NCBI GenBank assembly: GCA_947177575.1
Contig: CAMWVA010000002.1
Location: 1-64,000, forward strand
Source: an uncultured Porphyromonadaceae bacterium
Lineage (GTDB): Bacteria > Bacteroidota > Bacteroidia > Bacteroidales > Muribaculaceae
Length of the DNA: 64,000 nucleotides
Direction: 5' to 3'
Positions 20,885 to 30,602 of the stretch are shown here, piece by piece (position 1 is the first letter of the stretch; each line of letters starts with the position of its first letter). The notes beneath the pieces are model-generated. The model made no database searches and had not been told where the DNA came from. It saw only the letters and a program-made list of their open reading frames with translations. A program made the translations under genes and the position numbers.

Positions 20885-22771
20885 ATGAAACTTCTTTCCG
20901 CAAAAACACTACTTACCGCTGTTTTTATGACTGCGGCATCGGCAATGGCCCTTGCGGGAACAAATAAGTTCTCGTATAATACTCCCGGTGCTGAACAGTT
21001 TTGTATAGGTTTCGGTGTGGCAGACCATTATGATGTTGCCATATTTGTACCCGGTGAGCCTTTGGCTAACTTCAATACTACTTTAAAGGAATTTACCATT
21101 ACAGTGCCCGTGAATGACAACATCGACAACTTCAAGATGTGGGTGTCGACCAGCTTGAGTAATCCCGGCATCTCTCGGCATTTTTCCGGCGACATCAGCA
21201 ATGAATACGTAGATGTTGACCCTATCAGTGGCTCTAACTTAGGTACAATAACCTATACTCTCGAGGAACCTTACAAGCTTACCTCCAATGGAGTCTATCT
21301 TGGATATTCATTCGATGTTAAGGCAATAGACCCCAACGAAGAAGTTACCAGTTATCCTGTTGTAGCCACTGCCGATTCCAATCCCAACGCTCTTATCAGC
21401 CGCCTGGCTGCAAATTTTCCTAACTTTGAACCCACAGATCAGTATGCTCTTTGCTGTACGGCCACTCTTGAAGGAGATTTCGTTGACCTTGGAGCCGGAG
21501 TAACTTGCAGTAAATTATATGCCAAACGAGGCGAGCCTTCACAACTGAAAGCAACTCTTATCAATCATGGCATAGAACCGATTACCTCTGTGGAATACAC
21601 CTGCACGCTTGATGACAACACCCAAAGCGGCACTCTTGAAGTGAATGTTGACCAAGTCCTCGGTAGCACGTATGACATAACTGTACCCGTTAATGCCATT
21701 TCCGATAACGGTGATTATACCGGAACACTGTCCATCACCAAAGTCAACGGTGAACCCAACCAAAGTGCTTCTCCTTCCTGCACCGTAAAGGCAAAAGTTC
21801 TGGAACGTATCCCTGTTCATAGAGTGGTTGCTGAAGAGTTTTCGGGCACATGGTGTAATAACTGTCCGCGTGGCATCGCCGGTATGAGATTGCTTAATGA
21901 CACTTTCGAAGATTTCATCGGTATATCATATCACGGCAACGACATCATGGAGCTCAAAAGCGGTATTCCCGCTTTGGACTATGTCTATCCCAATGTCTTT
22001 TTCGATCGCGTTGGACCGGGTAGAGACCCGTATTTCGGTCTGGACCTTAATAATCTCGTTGCCGGCCGTATAGTAGATGAATATATGGAGGCTACGGAGA
22101 CTTTTGCTCCAGCCGACATTGATGTGCAGGCGGAATGGAACGATGACGAGACATCACTTCTTATTACAAGCGAAGTTACATTTGCCGAAGTGCCTGACGA
22201 TGGATTCAATTTCCGTGTGGCATACGTAGTTATCGAAGACGGACTCTCCGGTAGCGGAGCTGCTTGGTGGCAGAGAAACGGTCTTTCCGGTGTGACAGCA
22301 CTGAAAGACGATCCTTATCTGAAAGAATTCGTAAATGCTCCTGACCCGATAAGAGATATTGTTTACGATGAAGTAGCCGTATTCGCAACTAATCCGAGAG
22401 GCGTGGCTAACTCATTACCGAAATATAATGACCTGAAAGATAACGAGACCTATACGCATCAGTTTGAAGCTAAACTCTCTGACTTCAAGAATGCTAACGG
22501 TAATCAAAGCTATCAAAACCCAGCTAACATGCATGTAGTGGCTATGCTTATCAAGCAGGATACATCCTCAGCAGGAGTTATTTGTAACGGTGCAAAGGCA
22601 AAGGTACCAGTACCTTCGGCCGTTGAATCAATAAGCGCGGAAAAGGAAGTTACCTCTACTGAATTCTTTGACCTCACAGGACGTCGTGTGTCAGAGACAG
22701 CCAAAGGTATTGTCATAATACGTCAGACATTCAGTGACGGTACTGTCAAAACAGGTAAAATAATACGGTAA
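20885..22771 (+). CDS. Omp28-family secreted protein
   Basis: VVAEEFSGTWCNNCPRGIAGMRLLNDTF...PNVFFDR; C-terminal FFDLTGRRVSETAKGIVIIRQTFSDGTVKTGKIIR. Confidence 0.85.
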   Translation: MKLLSAKTLLTAVFMTAASAMALAGTNKFSYNTPGAEQFCIGFGVADHYDVAIFVPGEPLANFNTTLKEFTITVPVNDNIDNFKMWVSTSLSNPGISRHFSGDISNEYVDVDPISGSNLGTITYTLEEPYKLTSNGVYLGYSFDVKAIDPNEEVTSYPVVATADSNPNALISRLAANFPNFEPTDQYALCCTATLEGDFVDLGAGVTCSKLYAKRGEPSQLKATLINHGIEPITSVEYTCTLDDNTQSGTLEVNVDQVLGSTYDITVPVNAISDNGDYTGTLSITKVNGEPNQSASPSCTVKAKVLERIPVHRVVAEEFSGTWCNNCPRGIAGMRLLNDTFEDFIGISYHGNDIMELKSGIPALDYVYPNVFFDRVGPGRDPYFGLDLNNLVAGRIVDEYMEATETFAPADIDVQAEWNDDETSLLITSEVTFAEVPDDGFNFRVAYVVIEDGLSGSGAAWWQRNGLSGVTALKDDPYLKEFVNAPDPIRDIVYDEVAVFATNPRGVANSLPKYNDLKDNETYTHQFEAKLSDFKNANGNQSYQNPANMHVVAMLIKQDTSSAGVICNGAKAKVPVPSAVESISAEKEVTSTEFFDLTGRRVSETAKGIVIIRQTFSDGTVKTGKIIR

Positions 22772-22797
22772 ACCGATTGGTCAAACTTAGTTTCATG

Positions 22798-22831
22798 AAA
22801 ACGCGGGGTCGTACAGACCTCGCGTTTTTAA
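22798..22831. terminator. Rho-independent terminator
   Basis: aaaacgcggggtc-gtaca-gacctcgcgttttta. Confidence 0.8.
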
Positions 22832-22864
22832 TATACGTTCCCATATAATATAATTTTCTAAAAG

Positions 22865-22896
22865 TTTGGTGATTTATTAAAAATATTCTAACTTTG
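22865..22896 (+). promoter_or_regulatory. Bacteroidetes-type promoter of the AraC-type regulator
   Basis: TTTG - 20 nt - TAACTTTG. Confidence 0.8.
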
Positions 22897-22915
22897 CCAA
22901 CCTATAATTATCTGA

Positions 22916-24625
22916 ATGGGAATTGTTCTAACTAACACAATATTCTCTCGGTATATACTGTCCTGGCTTTTTTTATTTACAGGCATTTTGGGAGTCTGGG
23001 CTCAGAATAAAGAATCGTACGAACACCTCCTGAAACTTAAATCTGAAGTGCTTTACGAAAAAGGTATTTCGTATCGTAACGGCGGGATACATCTTGACTC
23101 TTCATTGGTGTGCTTTACCATTCTCGGTGACCGTGGGATTAATTCAAAAGAAGAATACGAGCATGAGCTTTCAATAAAAGCTTATGCCGAAATGGCATAT
23201 ATATGGTTCTTCCATTATTATGACTACTCAAAGGCTATTGAAAACATGGCAAAGGCCAAGGAATTGATGGATAAAATGAATATGGATCTCCCAATATACC
23301 ATCTATATTCCGGCCTGATATATAGCTCAATCAGTCATCAGAGCAAAGATACCGAGACCGCTGCCACCGCTATGAAACACTTGCGCCATGCTTTTAATAT
23401 CTCAGTTGCTTCCGGGGAAACTCATATTATCAATGTAGTATTCAGCAATATGATGTCGCTCGCCTACTCGATGGATATGTTTGATTCCGTTACTATGGAG
23501 AGTATGCGTTTGCGTAAAATGGCAGATGAAATAAACGAAGGTCCTGAAGCTTACTATACTTTCTTCAACTTACACACAATGGACGGTCTGAAGGCTTTGA
23601 GTCAAAAACGGTATACCGATGCATTGAAAGAATTCGATATGGTGACGGATAGCCTTCCCGCTAACGAAGCCTATAGCCGATATCGTTGCGGAGCATGGGA
23701 GTTCAAAGGATTTGTCCACACCGATGCCGGCCGATTCCCTGAAGCAGAAGCCGCTTTCAAGACTGCTCTTGCCATCGCTAACGAATTTGACCTTAGAGAC
23801 GCTAAAATTGAAATATTCTATGATCTCGCCGACCTTTACAAAAAGTGGAAGCGACCTGAACAACAGTTTGTATATCAAGCAAATTACCTGAATCTTAAGG
23901 ATTCCCTGCTAAGCTTTCGCCAGATTTCCTCAATGGATGAAATTCGCTTTATCGGTGATTTGCGCAAAGTTGAGAATAAACTTGCGGAAACCGGACGTCA
24001 CAACGAACGTATGCGTCGTACATTAATTGTTGTCGGTGCTCTACTACTTCTGACCGTTATAGGTATTTGGTTTACCATCTGGTTTATACGTAAGCTCAAG
24101 CGAACAACCCGAAGTCTTTATGCCAAAAATCAGGAAGTGTTCAAAGCGCAGGAAGAGGAAAGAACTCTCCGTATTCGTTACGAAAAAGAGCTTGCCGACT
24201 TGCGTGAACGTCTCGGCAAACCTGAAGTAGCACCGGTTTCCGTACAAAAATATAAAGGGAGTAATCTTACCGAAGAGGCTAAATGCGCAATTGCCGATAA
24301 AATCCGCGACACATTTGAAAATTCACCTGAAATATATTCACCGGGATTTTCTTCCGATAAACTGGCCGAACTGGTTGGAGAGAACTATAAATATATCAGC
24401 CAGGTCATAAATGAGAAGTGGGGGCTTAATTTTAATCAGCTCCTTAACAAGTACCGAATCCGTGAGGCCTGTAGCCGTCTTATGGACCGCGAACGATACG
24501 GGCATCTGACTTTTGAAGCTCTCGCAGCAAGCGTCGGCTTCAACAGTCGGTCTACTTTTGCAGCTCAATTCAAAGCGGTAACCGGCCTCACACCCTCCCA
24601 ATACATTTCCGAATCAAAGAAATAA
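22916..24625 (+). CDS. TPR - transmembrane - coiled-coil - AraC-family HTH regulator
   Basis: TPR-like N-terminus, TM RTLIVVGALLLLTVIGIWFTIWFI, C-terminal AraC HTH FNQLLNKYRIREACSRLMD...LTFEALAASVGFNSRSTFAAQFKAVTGLTPSQYISESKK. Confidence 0.9.
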   Translation: MGIVLTNTIFSRYILSWLFLFTGILGVWAQNKESYEHLLKLKSEVLYEKGISYRNGGIHLDSSLVCFTILGDRGINSKEEYEHELSIKAYAEMAYIWFFHYYDYSKAIENMAKAKELMDKMNMDLPIYHLYSGLIYSSISHQSKDTETAATAMKHLRHAFNISVASGETHIINVVFSNMMSLAYSMDMFDSVTMESMRLRKMADEINEGPEAYYTFFNLHTMDGLKALSQKRYTDALKEFDMVTDSLPANEAYSRYRCGAWEFKGFVHTDAGRFPEAEAAFKTALAIANEFDLRDAKIEIFYDLADLYKKWKRPEQQFVYQANYLNLKDSLLSFRQISSMDEIRFIGDLRKVENKLAETGRHNERMRRTLIVVGALLLLTVIGIWFTIWFIRKLKRTTRSLYAKNQEVFKAQEEERTLRIRYEKELADLRERLGKPEVAPVSVQKYKGSNLTEEAKCAIADKIRDTFENSPEIYSPGFSSDKLAELVGENYKYISQVINEKWGLNFNQLLNKYRIREACSRLMDRERYGHLTFEALAASVGFNSRSTFAAQFKAVTGLTPSQYISESKK

Positions 24626-24643
24626 GCTTGATTACACCTTGCT

Positions 24644-24700
24644 CGGAAATCATGATTTACTGGACATTACGTATTTTCTTTGTCCGAAATCATGATTTCC
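24644..24700. promoter_or_regulatory. Two identical 12-bp palindromes (AAATCATGATTT), centres 40 bp apart
   Basis: cggAAATCATGATTT (24644-24658) and ccgAAATCATGATTTcc (24684-24700). Confidence 0.6.
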
Positions 24701-24779
24701 GCCATATTCAAACTTGTATTTTTTAATTGTGGTTTAAAAAACATCTATATTTGCAAAAACAAAACTAATTTTCAACTTT

Positions 24780-27098
24780 ATGAAACAATTTTTACTCACC
24801 CTCGCAGCGGCAGCAACAGGACTGGCTTGTATGGCCTCCCCTGCCCCGAACGGCCCGCAGCACGTCAAATCCTACAATTGGGAATCAACCGACACTATTT
24901 CCTATTTCGTAGCAGCCCAGAGTTTCGTCAGCGGAACCTCCTTTAACATAGATGGAGGCGATTACAAGACCTACGAATTAGGTGTGGTGCATCAGGGAAA
25001 CAAAGTGGTGTTCACAAACCTTTTCAACCTTGTTGATACAGGTAGCTATGACTCTGCATACGACACCCCGATAGAAGGCGTATACAACGAATCCGACGGT
25101 ACGATTACATTTGATGCAAATGTGATATACACTAAGGTCGGTAACAGTTATGATACCTCTCTCTTTACTGTAAGTGAATTCAACGAGAATGGCTCCTATC
25201 TGCCCGAGAACGAGTTAAGCCAGCTGGTTTTTCACGTTACTCCGGATTTTAAGACCATCACTAACACTACTCCTTTCGGTCTGGTTTATGCATACGGTCT
25301 GCCTGAACGCTACAAAGCTTTCTGTGCTACTGTCATGGACCCCGAGTCTGACGGCCAGGTAATAAAGCTGAATGAAAGTGTAAAACTTCCTGCTTGCTAT
25401 GTAGGCAATAGATCAGAGAAAAACGTCACTATCTTCAATGCCGGTGCTAAAGAAGCTGAATATGTGATTGGCTTAACACAGGAAGGTGACGAATTTTCTG
25501 CCAAGCTTGCAAGCGGAACATTGAAGCCTTGGGGAAAGAAAGAATTGACTTTCCGCTTCAAACCCACCGAAGCCGGAGAATTTGAGGCTATTGCCACAAT
25601 TGAGACTGAGAATGGTAATCTTCAGATTGGCCTCGAAGCTGAAGCGTTAGCTAATCCTTCCTATTCTGAAGCTGTGAAGGCAGGTGATTTCTCTTTCGAA
25701 ACCGCTATTGATTACCCTGGTGTTATTGCTGACTTTGAGCATTCTCTTTCTGACGGTGGCACAGAAACAGTTAAGGCTATCCGTCTCGCTACTGGTGGTG
25801 CTTATGGAAGTTCTACTTTAAAGATAGCCTTCAATGTGCCCGAAGGAAAACAAGGTCATCTCTCTTATAAGGGCTATCTTGACAATCCCACCAACGCTAT
25901 CTATTCTGTAAACTTATTCATAGGTATAGATCAGGAAACCGGTTTACCGGCACCTGCCTACATGCTGTCAAGTGATTTTGAGGATAAATACACCGAACTT
26001 GACTTCGCTCCCGGTGATCATTATATATATATTAATCACATGGACGGATATTCGAAAAGCAGTGAGGTAGCAACCTATATCTGGGATCTTGAGCTGAATA
26101 TCAGCGATCCCGGTAACGGTGAACCTGAGGTAACCACTCCCGAACTTTTCATGGGCTTCGGTATTGCCGGAAAGGCTGAGAAAATAGGCACTATAGGTGT
26201 ACGAAATCACAGTGCCGAAGAAATGACAATCCTGAGTGTAACAAGCGACAACGATGAGTTTACCGCTACAGCTCCTTCTAAAAAAGCCGGTCTGCTCGAG
26301 ACTATAAATATTCCGGTGGAATATATCAGTGCAGAACCCGGAGAACGTGTTGCCAACCTGACTATAGAGACTAATCTCGGTACCGTGACTGCCAAGGCTG
26401 TGGCTAAGGTGTGCGAAGAGCCTGATTATTCAACCCTCGTATCTGAAGGTAAGGAATACATAACATTTGGTGTTGACGAAGACTATCCTTTTGTATTGGA
26501 AGACGGAAAAGCCTACAACATCACTTCCAAACATCCGGATGCATGGGAGACAAACTCTTCACTGCCTTTTGAAATCACAATTCCTGAAGGAATGGTAGGA
26601 CGCCTTGAATATTCCGGCCATGCATGGGGAACTCCTGCCGGCAATTACGGAACAGATCCACTCTGGGACTTCGGTTGTATCGAAATTATGCTTGCTAAGA
26701 AGGTACTCAACAGCGATGCTTTTATGGCCTGCTGGTATGATAATGACGTTGATATCTACTCTGATTACTGGAGAGAGCAGAGAGACCCTGGCGATGAGTT
26801 ATTCTCAGATCTCCAACAGAATCTTCCTGAAGGAACCAACGTCGGTATGTTCCGTTATTATCAAGGTGGTAACATGACATGGTATGGCGAAGACCGTATC
26901 GAAATTACCGATATTAAGGTAATCGTAGAAGACCCCTCAGCTCCCGGTTCTGTAGAAGGTATCATTGACATCAACAACTGTACTTTCGAATACTTCGACC
27001 TTCAGGGACGTCGTCTCGAAGCTCCGGTTAAGGGTATCAACATTGTCCGTATTTCAGATGTACATGGCAATGTAGTAACCAAAAAGGTAATCCGTTAA
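24780..27098 (+). CDS. Large secreted protein with choice-of-anchor/Ig-like repeats
   Basis: Signal peptide MKQFLLTLAAAATGLACMAS; two repeated modules (NVTIFNAGAKEAEY..., IGTIGVRNHSAEEM...); tail FEYFDLQGRRLEAPVKGINIVRISD...KKVIR. Confidence 0.75.
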   Translation: MKQFLLTLAAAATGLACMASPAPNGPQHVKSYNWESTDTISYFVAAQSFVSGTSFNIDGGDYKTYELGVVHQGNKVVFTNLFNLVDTGSYDSAYDTPIEGVYNESDGTITFDANVIYTKVGNSYDTSLFTVSEFNENGSYLPENELSQLVFHVTPDFKTITNTTPFGLVYAYGLPERYKAFCATVMDPESDGQVIKLNESVKLPACYVGNRSEKNVTIFNAGAKEAEYVIGLTQEGDEFSAKLASGTLKPWGKKELTFRFKPTEAGEFEAIATIETENGNLQIGLEAEALANPSYSEAVKAGDFSFETAIDYPGVIADFEHSLSDGGTETVKAIRLATGGAYGSSTLKIAFNVPEGKQGHLSYKGYLDNPTNAIYSVNLFIGIDQETGLPAPAYMLSSDFEDKYTELDFAPGDHYIYINHMDGYSKSSEVATYIWDLELNISDPGNGEPEVTTPELFMGFGIAGKAEKIGTIGVRNHSAEEMTILSVTSDNDEFTATAPSKKAGLLETINIPVEYISAEPGERVANLTIETNLGTVTAKAVAKVCEEPDYSTLVSEGKEYITFGVDEDYPFVLEDGKAYNITSKHPDAWETNSSLPFEITIPEGMVGRLEYSGHAWGTPAGNYGTDPLWDFGCIEIMLAKKVLNSDAFMACWYDNDVDIYSDYWREQRDPGDELFSDLQQNLPEGTNVGMFRYYQGGNMTWYGEDRIEITDIKVIVEDPSAPGSVEGIIDINNCTFEYFDLQGRRLEAPVKGINIVRISDVHGNVVTKKVIR

Positions 27099-27155
27099 AA
27101 TCTGACTCTTCAGAACAAAAAGAATTGAAGACTTCTATAATGTGTTAAACACACC

Positions 27156-28961
27156 ATGAAAAGAAATCTTATTCTCTTGATAATGGCATTGGTAGCTCTG
27201 AATTGGGCTGCCAATGCCCAACTTACAAGCCACACTCTCGGCTTCTGTGACGGACAGGTAAAGACAAGTGCAACCGATGGATTCTCTATCTCGGATGCCG
27301 ATCAGGATGTAAGCGCCGCTATCTTTATTCCCGCTTCTACAGCCAAAGTATATGCAGGTTGTGAGATTGCGCAGATTAATGCAGGTCTTGCCTCTACTCT
27401 CAATGTAGAAACTCTGGCGGTATGGATTCGTACTTCGCTCGATGGTGAAGACCTTGTCAGCGCCTCGCTGTCAAAGACAACCGAGCCCGCCATACAGAAA
27501 GGTTGGAATACCTTCTCTCTTCCTACCCCATATATCATCCCTGCTGACACCGAAGGCTTCTACATCGGTCTCACTTTCCACCAGAAAGGAAATTCAGTTG
27601 GCCTTTCTGTGGTACAGGGACTTCCTTTTGTAGACAATTCTTTGTGGGTGAAACTTGGTAACGATGCCGAGTGGACTGACCGCTCTGAAGAGGGCGTCCT
27701 TCCGATTGAAGCTATGGTGACCGGAGAGAATCTGCCTAAAGTAAACTTAGCGCTTACCGGTCTACACGTACAGCCTTCCGTTTCAGTCTCAAATGGTGAG
27801 ATTTCCGGCTCATTAACCGTAACAAACCGAGCTGAAGCTGTTAGCGGATTTGATATTGTATGCTCTATTGATAACCGTGAGGATATACAGACAAAACATA
27901 TTGATATTACTTTGGACTACAAGGAATCAAAGGAAATACCGTTTTCATTTGTTTTTGAGGGTCTGACTGAAGGCGAACATGTTTTCAATGTATTACTCGC
28001 AGGCATCAATGAGGGTGAAGATGTCAATATTGATGACAATATGATGTCGGCTACATTCTCTGCCGTGTCGCTGTTCTACCCACGTAATGTAGTGGTCGAG
28101 GAATTCACTACCGAGATGTGCGTCAATTGTCCGCGTGTAGCCGGATATATGCACGAGATGCTTGAAACCGCCGGCGCTGACGGACGTGTCATAGCTATCT
28201 GTCACCATTCCGGATTTGGTACTGACTGGCTCACAATTCCCGCCGACGTGACATATTTGGGACTTTACGGTAATGTAAGTCCGTTTGCACCTGCAATATT
28301 CGTAGACCGCTTCACAGCTGATTATCTGCCTGGATACAACAACGATTCTTCTGTGATGCTTCCGGAGTCAGCCGAAGAGTTAGCTCAGGCTGTAAATACC
28401 CGTAAGGAAGTTCCGGCATATATATATCTGGATTTAGAGGTGGAACTTACAGACGGCAATGCTCATGTGAAAGTGACAGGCGAACGCGCCACAGAAATTT
28501 TTACAAATAATCAGCCGCGTATTGTAGTCGGTCTCTTGGAAGATAACATTCCAGCTTTGCATCAAGCCGGTGTTGAAGAGGGTGAGACCTATATACAGCA
28601 GCACGTGAACCGGGTTTATAATTCTATCTGGGGTGAATATCTCGATTTCGATGACAATACCTATAGCTACGAGTGTGATCTCGAAGTCAAATCAGGATAT
28701 GTCAAGGAAAACCTCAGCGTAGTAGCTTATATATGGGATTATGATCCGGCGGATGCCGACAAATGCGAGATTGCTAATGCAAATGTCATATATTATCCCG
28801 ATATGACCGACAATACATCAGCCGTTGATTTTATCAATGCCGATGCTGAAGGTCAGACAAGCTATTTCTCAATCGACGGACTTCCGCTTACCGCTCCGGC
28901 CAAGAAGGGCATAACGATTGTGAGAAAAGCTGACGGAACAACCTCGAAGATTATCCGTTAA
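27156..28961 (+). CDS. Omp28-family secreted protein
   Basis: VVEEFTTEMCVNCPRVAGYMHEMLE...APAIFVDR; tail YFSIDGLPLTAPAKKGITIVRKADGTTSKIIR. Confidence 0.85.
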   Translation: MKRNLILLIMALVALNWAANAQLTSHTLGFCDGQVKTSATDGFSISDADQDVSAAIFIPASTAKVYAGCEIAQINAGLASTLNVETLAVWIRTSLDGEDLVSASLSKTTEPAIQKGWNTFSLPTPYIIPADTEGFYIGLTFHQKGNSVGLSVVQGLPFVDNSLWVKLGNDAEWTDRSEEGVLPIEAMVTGENLPKVNLALTGLHVQPSVSVSNGEISGSLTVTNRAEAVSGFDIVCSIDNREDIQTKHIDITLDYKESKEIPFSFVFEGLTEGEHVFNVLLAGINEGEDVNIDDNMMSATFSAVSLFYPRNVVVEEFTTEMCVNCPRVAGYMHEMLETAGADGRVIAICHHSGFGTDWLTIPADVTYLGLYGNVSPFAPAIFVDRFTADYLPGYNNDSSVMLPESAEELAQAVNTRKEVPAYIYLDLEVELTDGNAHVKVTGERATEIFTNNQPRIVVGLLEDNIPALHQAGVEEGETYIQQHVNRVYNSIWGEYLDFDDNTYSYECDLEVKSGYVKENLSVVAYIWDYDPADADKCEIANANVIYYPDMTDNTSAVDFINADAEGQTSYFSIDGLPLTAPAKKGITIVRKADGTTSKIIR

Positions 28962-29053
28962 TCTGACTTTGTTCCAAGGTTTTCCCTGATCAGGATAGCC
29001 TTTAATGATTGTCTCAAATTCATTACAATACTTAACTAATTAAAACAATAGTC

Positions 29054-30394
29054 ATGAAAACAAACCATATCCTCTCAATGGCACTTTGCACGGCTCTGAG
29101 TTTTGCGTTTAACGCGAATGCTCAGGATACTACTCCCGGCACTACTGACCCTACCATCGAGAACTGTTTCTCATTCACTCCGGCACCCGGCGTGCTTGAC
29201 TATGAAACTATGCAACGTGGTCTTACATACCTGACCATCTCTCCCAACAGCGATGTGATACCTTCTGTCAATGAGGCCTGTACCGAAAACATAGAGTTTA
29301 CTCTTAACGGTGAAACATTGGTTAATATCGCACCGGAATACCTTGTATTCAGCTATATAGACTTCCACGGTGGATTCTGGACCGGATCTTTAATACTCAA
29401 CCCGGAAAACCAGCTTCCATTGGAGACATTTCAACAGGCAGGTACATACGAGATAAAGTTCCCGGCAGACCTTATCCAAGTAAATGAAGTAAACACACCG
29501 GCATATACGCTCACCTACACATATTCCGAGCCTGTTGAAGGTGATGTGGACTTTGAGTCTGCTCTCGCCAATGCCGACGGTGATACCTTCTACAGCATGT
29601 ACATCAAGATGACGAATCCTGACCTTGCAGTCTCGATAACCAATGACTTCAAGTGTGAGATGTTCTATAACGGTGAATTGGAGTATACATTCGATAGCTC
29701 ACAGGTATCGGCTTATAGTAATACGTTCACTATCAATATCCCAAGTGAGGTTGTCGAGGCAGCAAAACCGGGCGAATACACATTCAATGTATTCCCGGGC
29801 AGTCTCAAAGCAGTCGACAAAGTCAACAACGTATATGGCTTCAACACTACCGAGCTTTCTTATACCTACACACTTATCGCCGCTCCCGCAGTTGTAGCTA
29901 TGGATCCGGAAAACGGGTCAACTGTTGAGGAACTCAGCAAGATTACACTCACCTTCAACCGTCTGATGAGCGAGGCTGAACCCTACGACTCGTCTATTAA
30001 ACTTCAGGTAATGCAGAATGACGAGCCTCTTGATGAATATGAAGTGGAACTCATGACCTTGGACGATGCCTTCGAAGGTGAAAAAGTGCTGATTGTCATA
30101 GAGCCTGCCATTACAACTGATGGTGAATATTCTATCGCCAATATCGCAAGTTTTGTATGCTTTAAACTTCATGCCGATGATGCATGGCCCAACTATTGGT
30201 ACTATGGTCCGATAGAATGTTCATTTAAGGTTGACAGCAGTGTAGGAGCTGAAATGGTTAGCTCTGATAATGAACTCGTTGATGTATACAATCTGCAGGG
30301 AATGTCCATTTTCAAGAATGTCAGCCGTGAGACTCTCCGCACTCTTCCTGAAGGAATATATGTAGTTAACGGCCGTAAGATGTACGTGAAATAA
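29054..30394 (+). CDS. Secreted protein with SbsA-type Ig-like domain
   Basis: Signal peptide; VVAMDPENGSTVEELSKITLTFNRLMSE; tail VYNLQGMSIFKNVSRETLRTLPEGIYVVNGRKMYVK. Confidence 0.7.
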   Translation: MKTNHILSMALCTALSFAFNANAQDTTPGTTDPTIENCFSFTPAPGVLDYETMQRGLTYLTISPNSDVIPSVNEACTENIEFTLNGETLVNIAPEYLVFSYIDFHGGFWTGSLILNPENQLPLETFQQAGTYEIKFPADLIQVNEVNTPAYTLTYTYSEPVEGDVDFESALANADGDTFYSMYIKMTNPDLAVSITNDFKCEMFYNGELEYTFDSSQVSAYSNTFTINIPSEVVEAAKPGEYTFNVFPGSLKAVDKVNNVYGFNTTELSYTYTLIAAPAVVAMDPENGSTVEELSKITLTFNRLMSEAEPYDSSIKLQVMQNDEPLDEYEVELMTLDDAFEGEKVLIVIEPAITTDGEYSIANIASFVCFKLHADDAWPNYWYYGPIECSFKVDSSVGAEMVSSDNELVDVYNLQGMSIFKNVSRETLRTLPEGIYVVNGRKMYVK

Positions 30395-30535
30395 TATCTA
30401 CGCCCTAAGATAGTACACATATATAATCTGTAGATTGAACCTTAATTCACACCATTTTTTAATATGTATCGTATGTGCTGCTTGGCGAGATTCTTTCGCC
30501 AGGCAGTACATTTTTAGTATGATATGCCCGTCATA

Positions 30536-30578
30536 CAAAATGCAGGATTATCGCACAGTGCGATAATCCTGCATTTTG
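30536..30578. terminator. Bidirectional terminator between convergent genes
   Basis: aaaatgcaggattatcgca-cag-tgcgataatcctgcatttt. Confidence 0.85.
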
Positions 30579-30602
30579 TTATTGCGTTTTATATAATCTG
30601 TT

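Noticed and set aside
24680-24946. 88-aa ORF overlapping the start of the 24780 gene
   Set aside because: Out of frame within a gene having a convincing signal peptide; spans the operator and promoter region.
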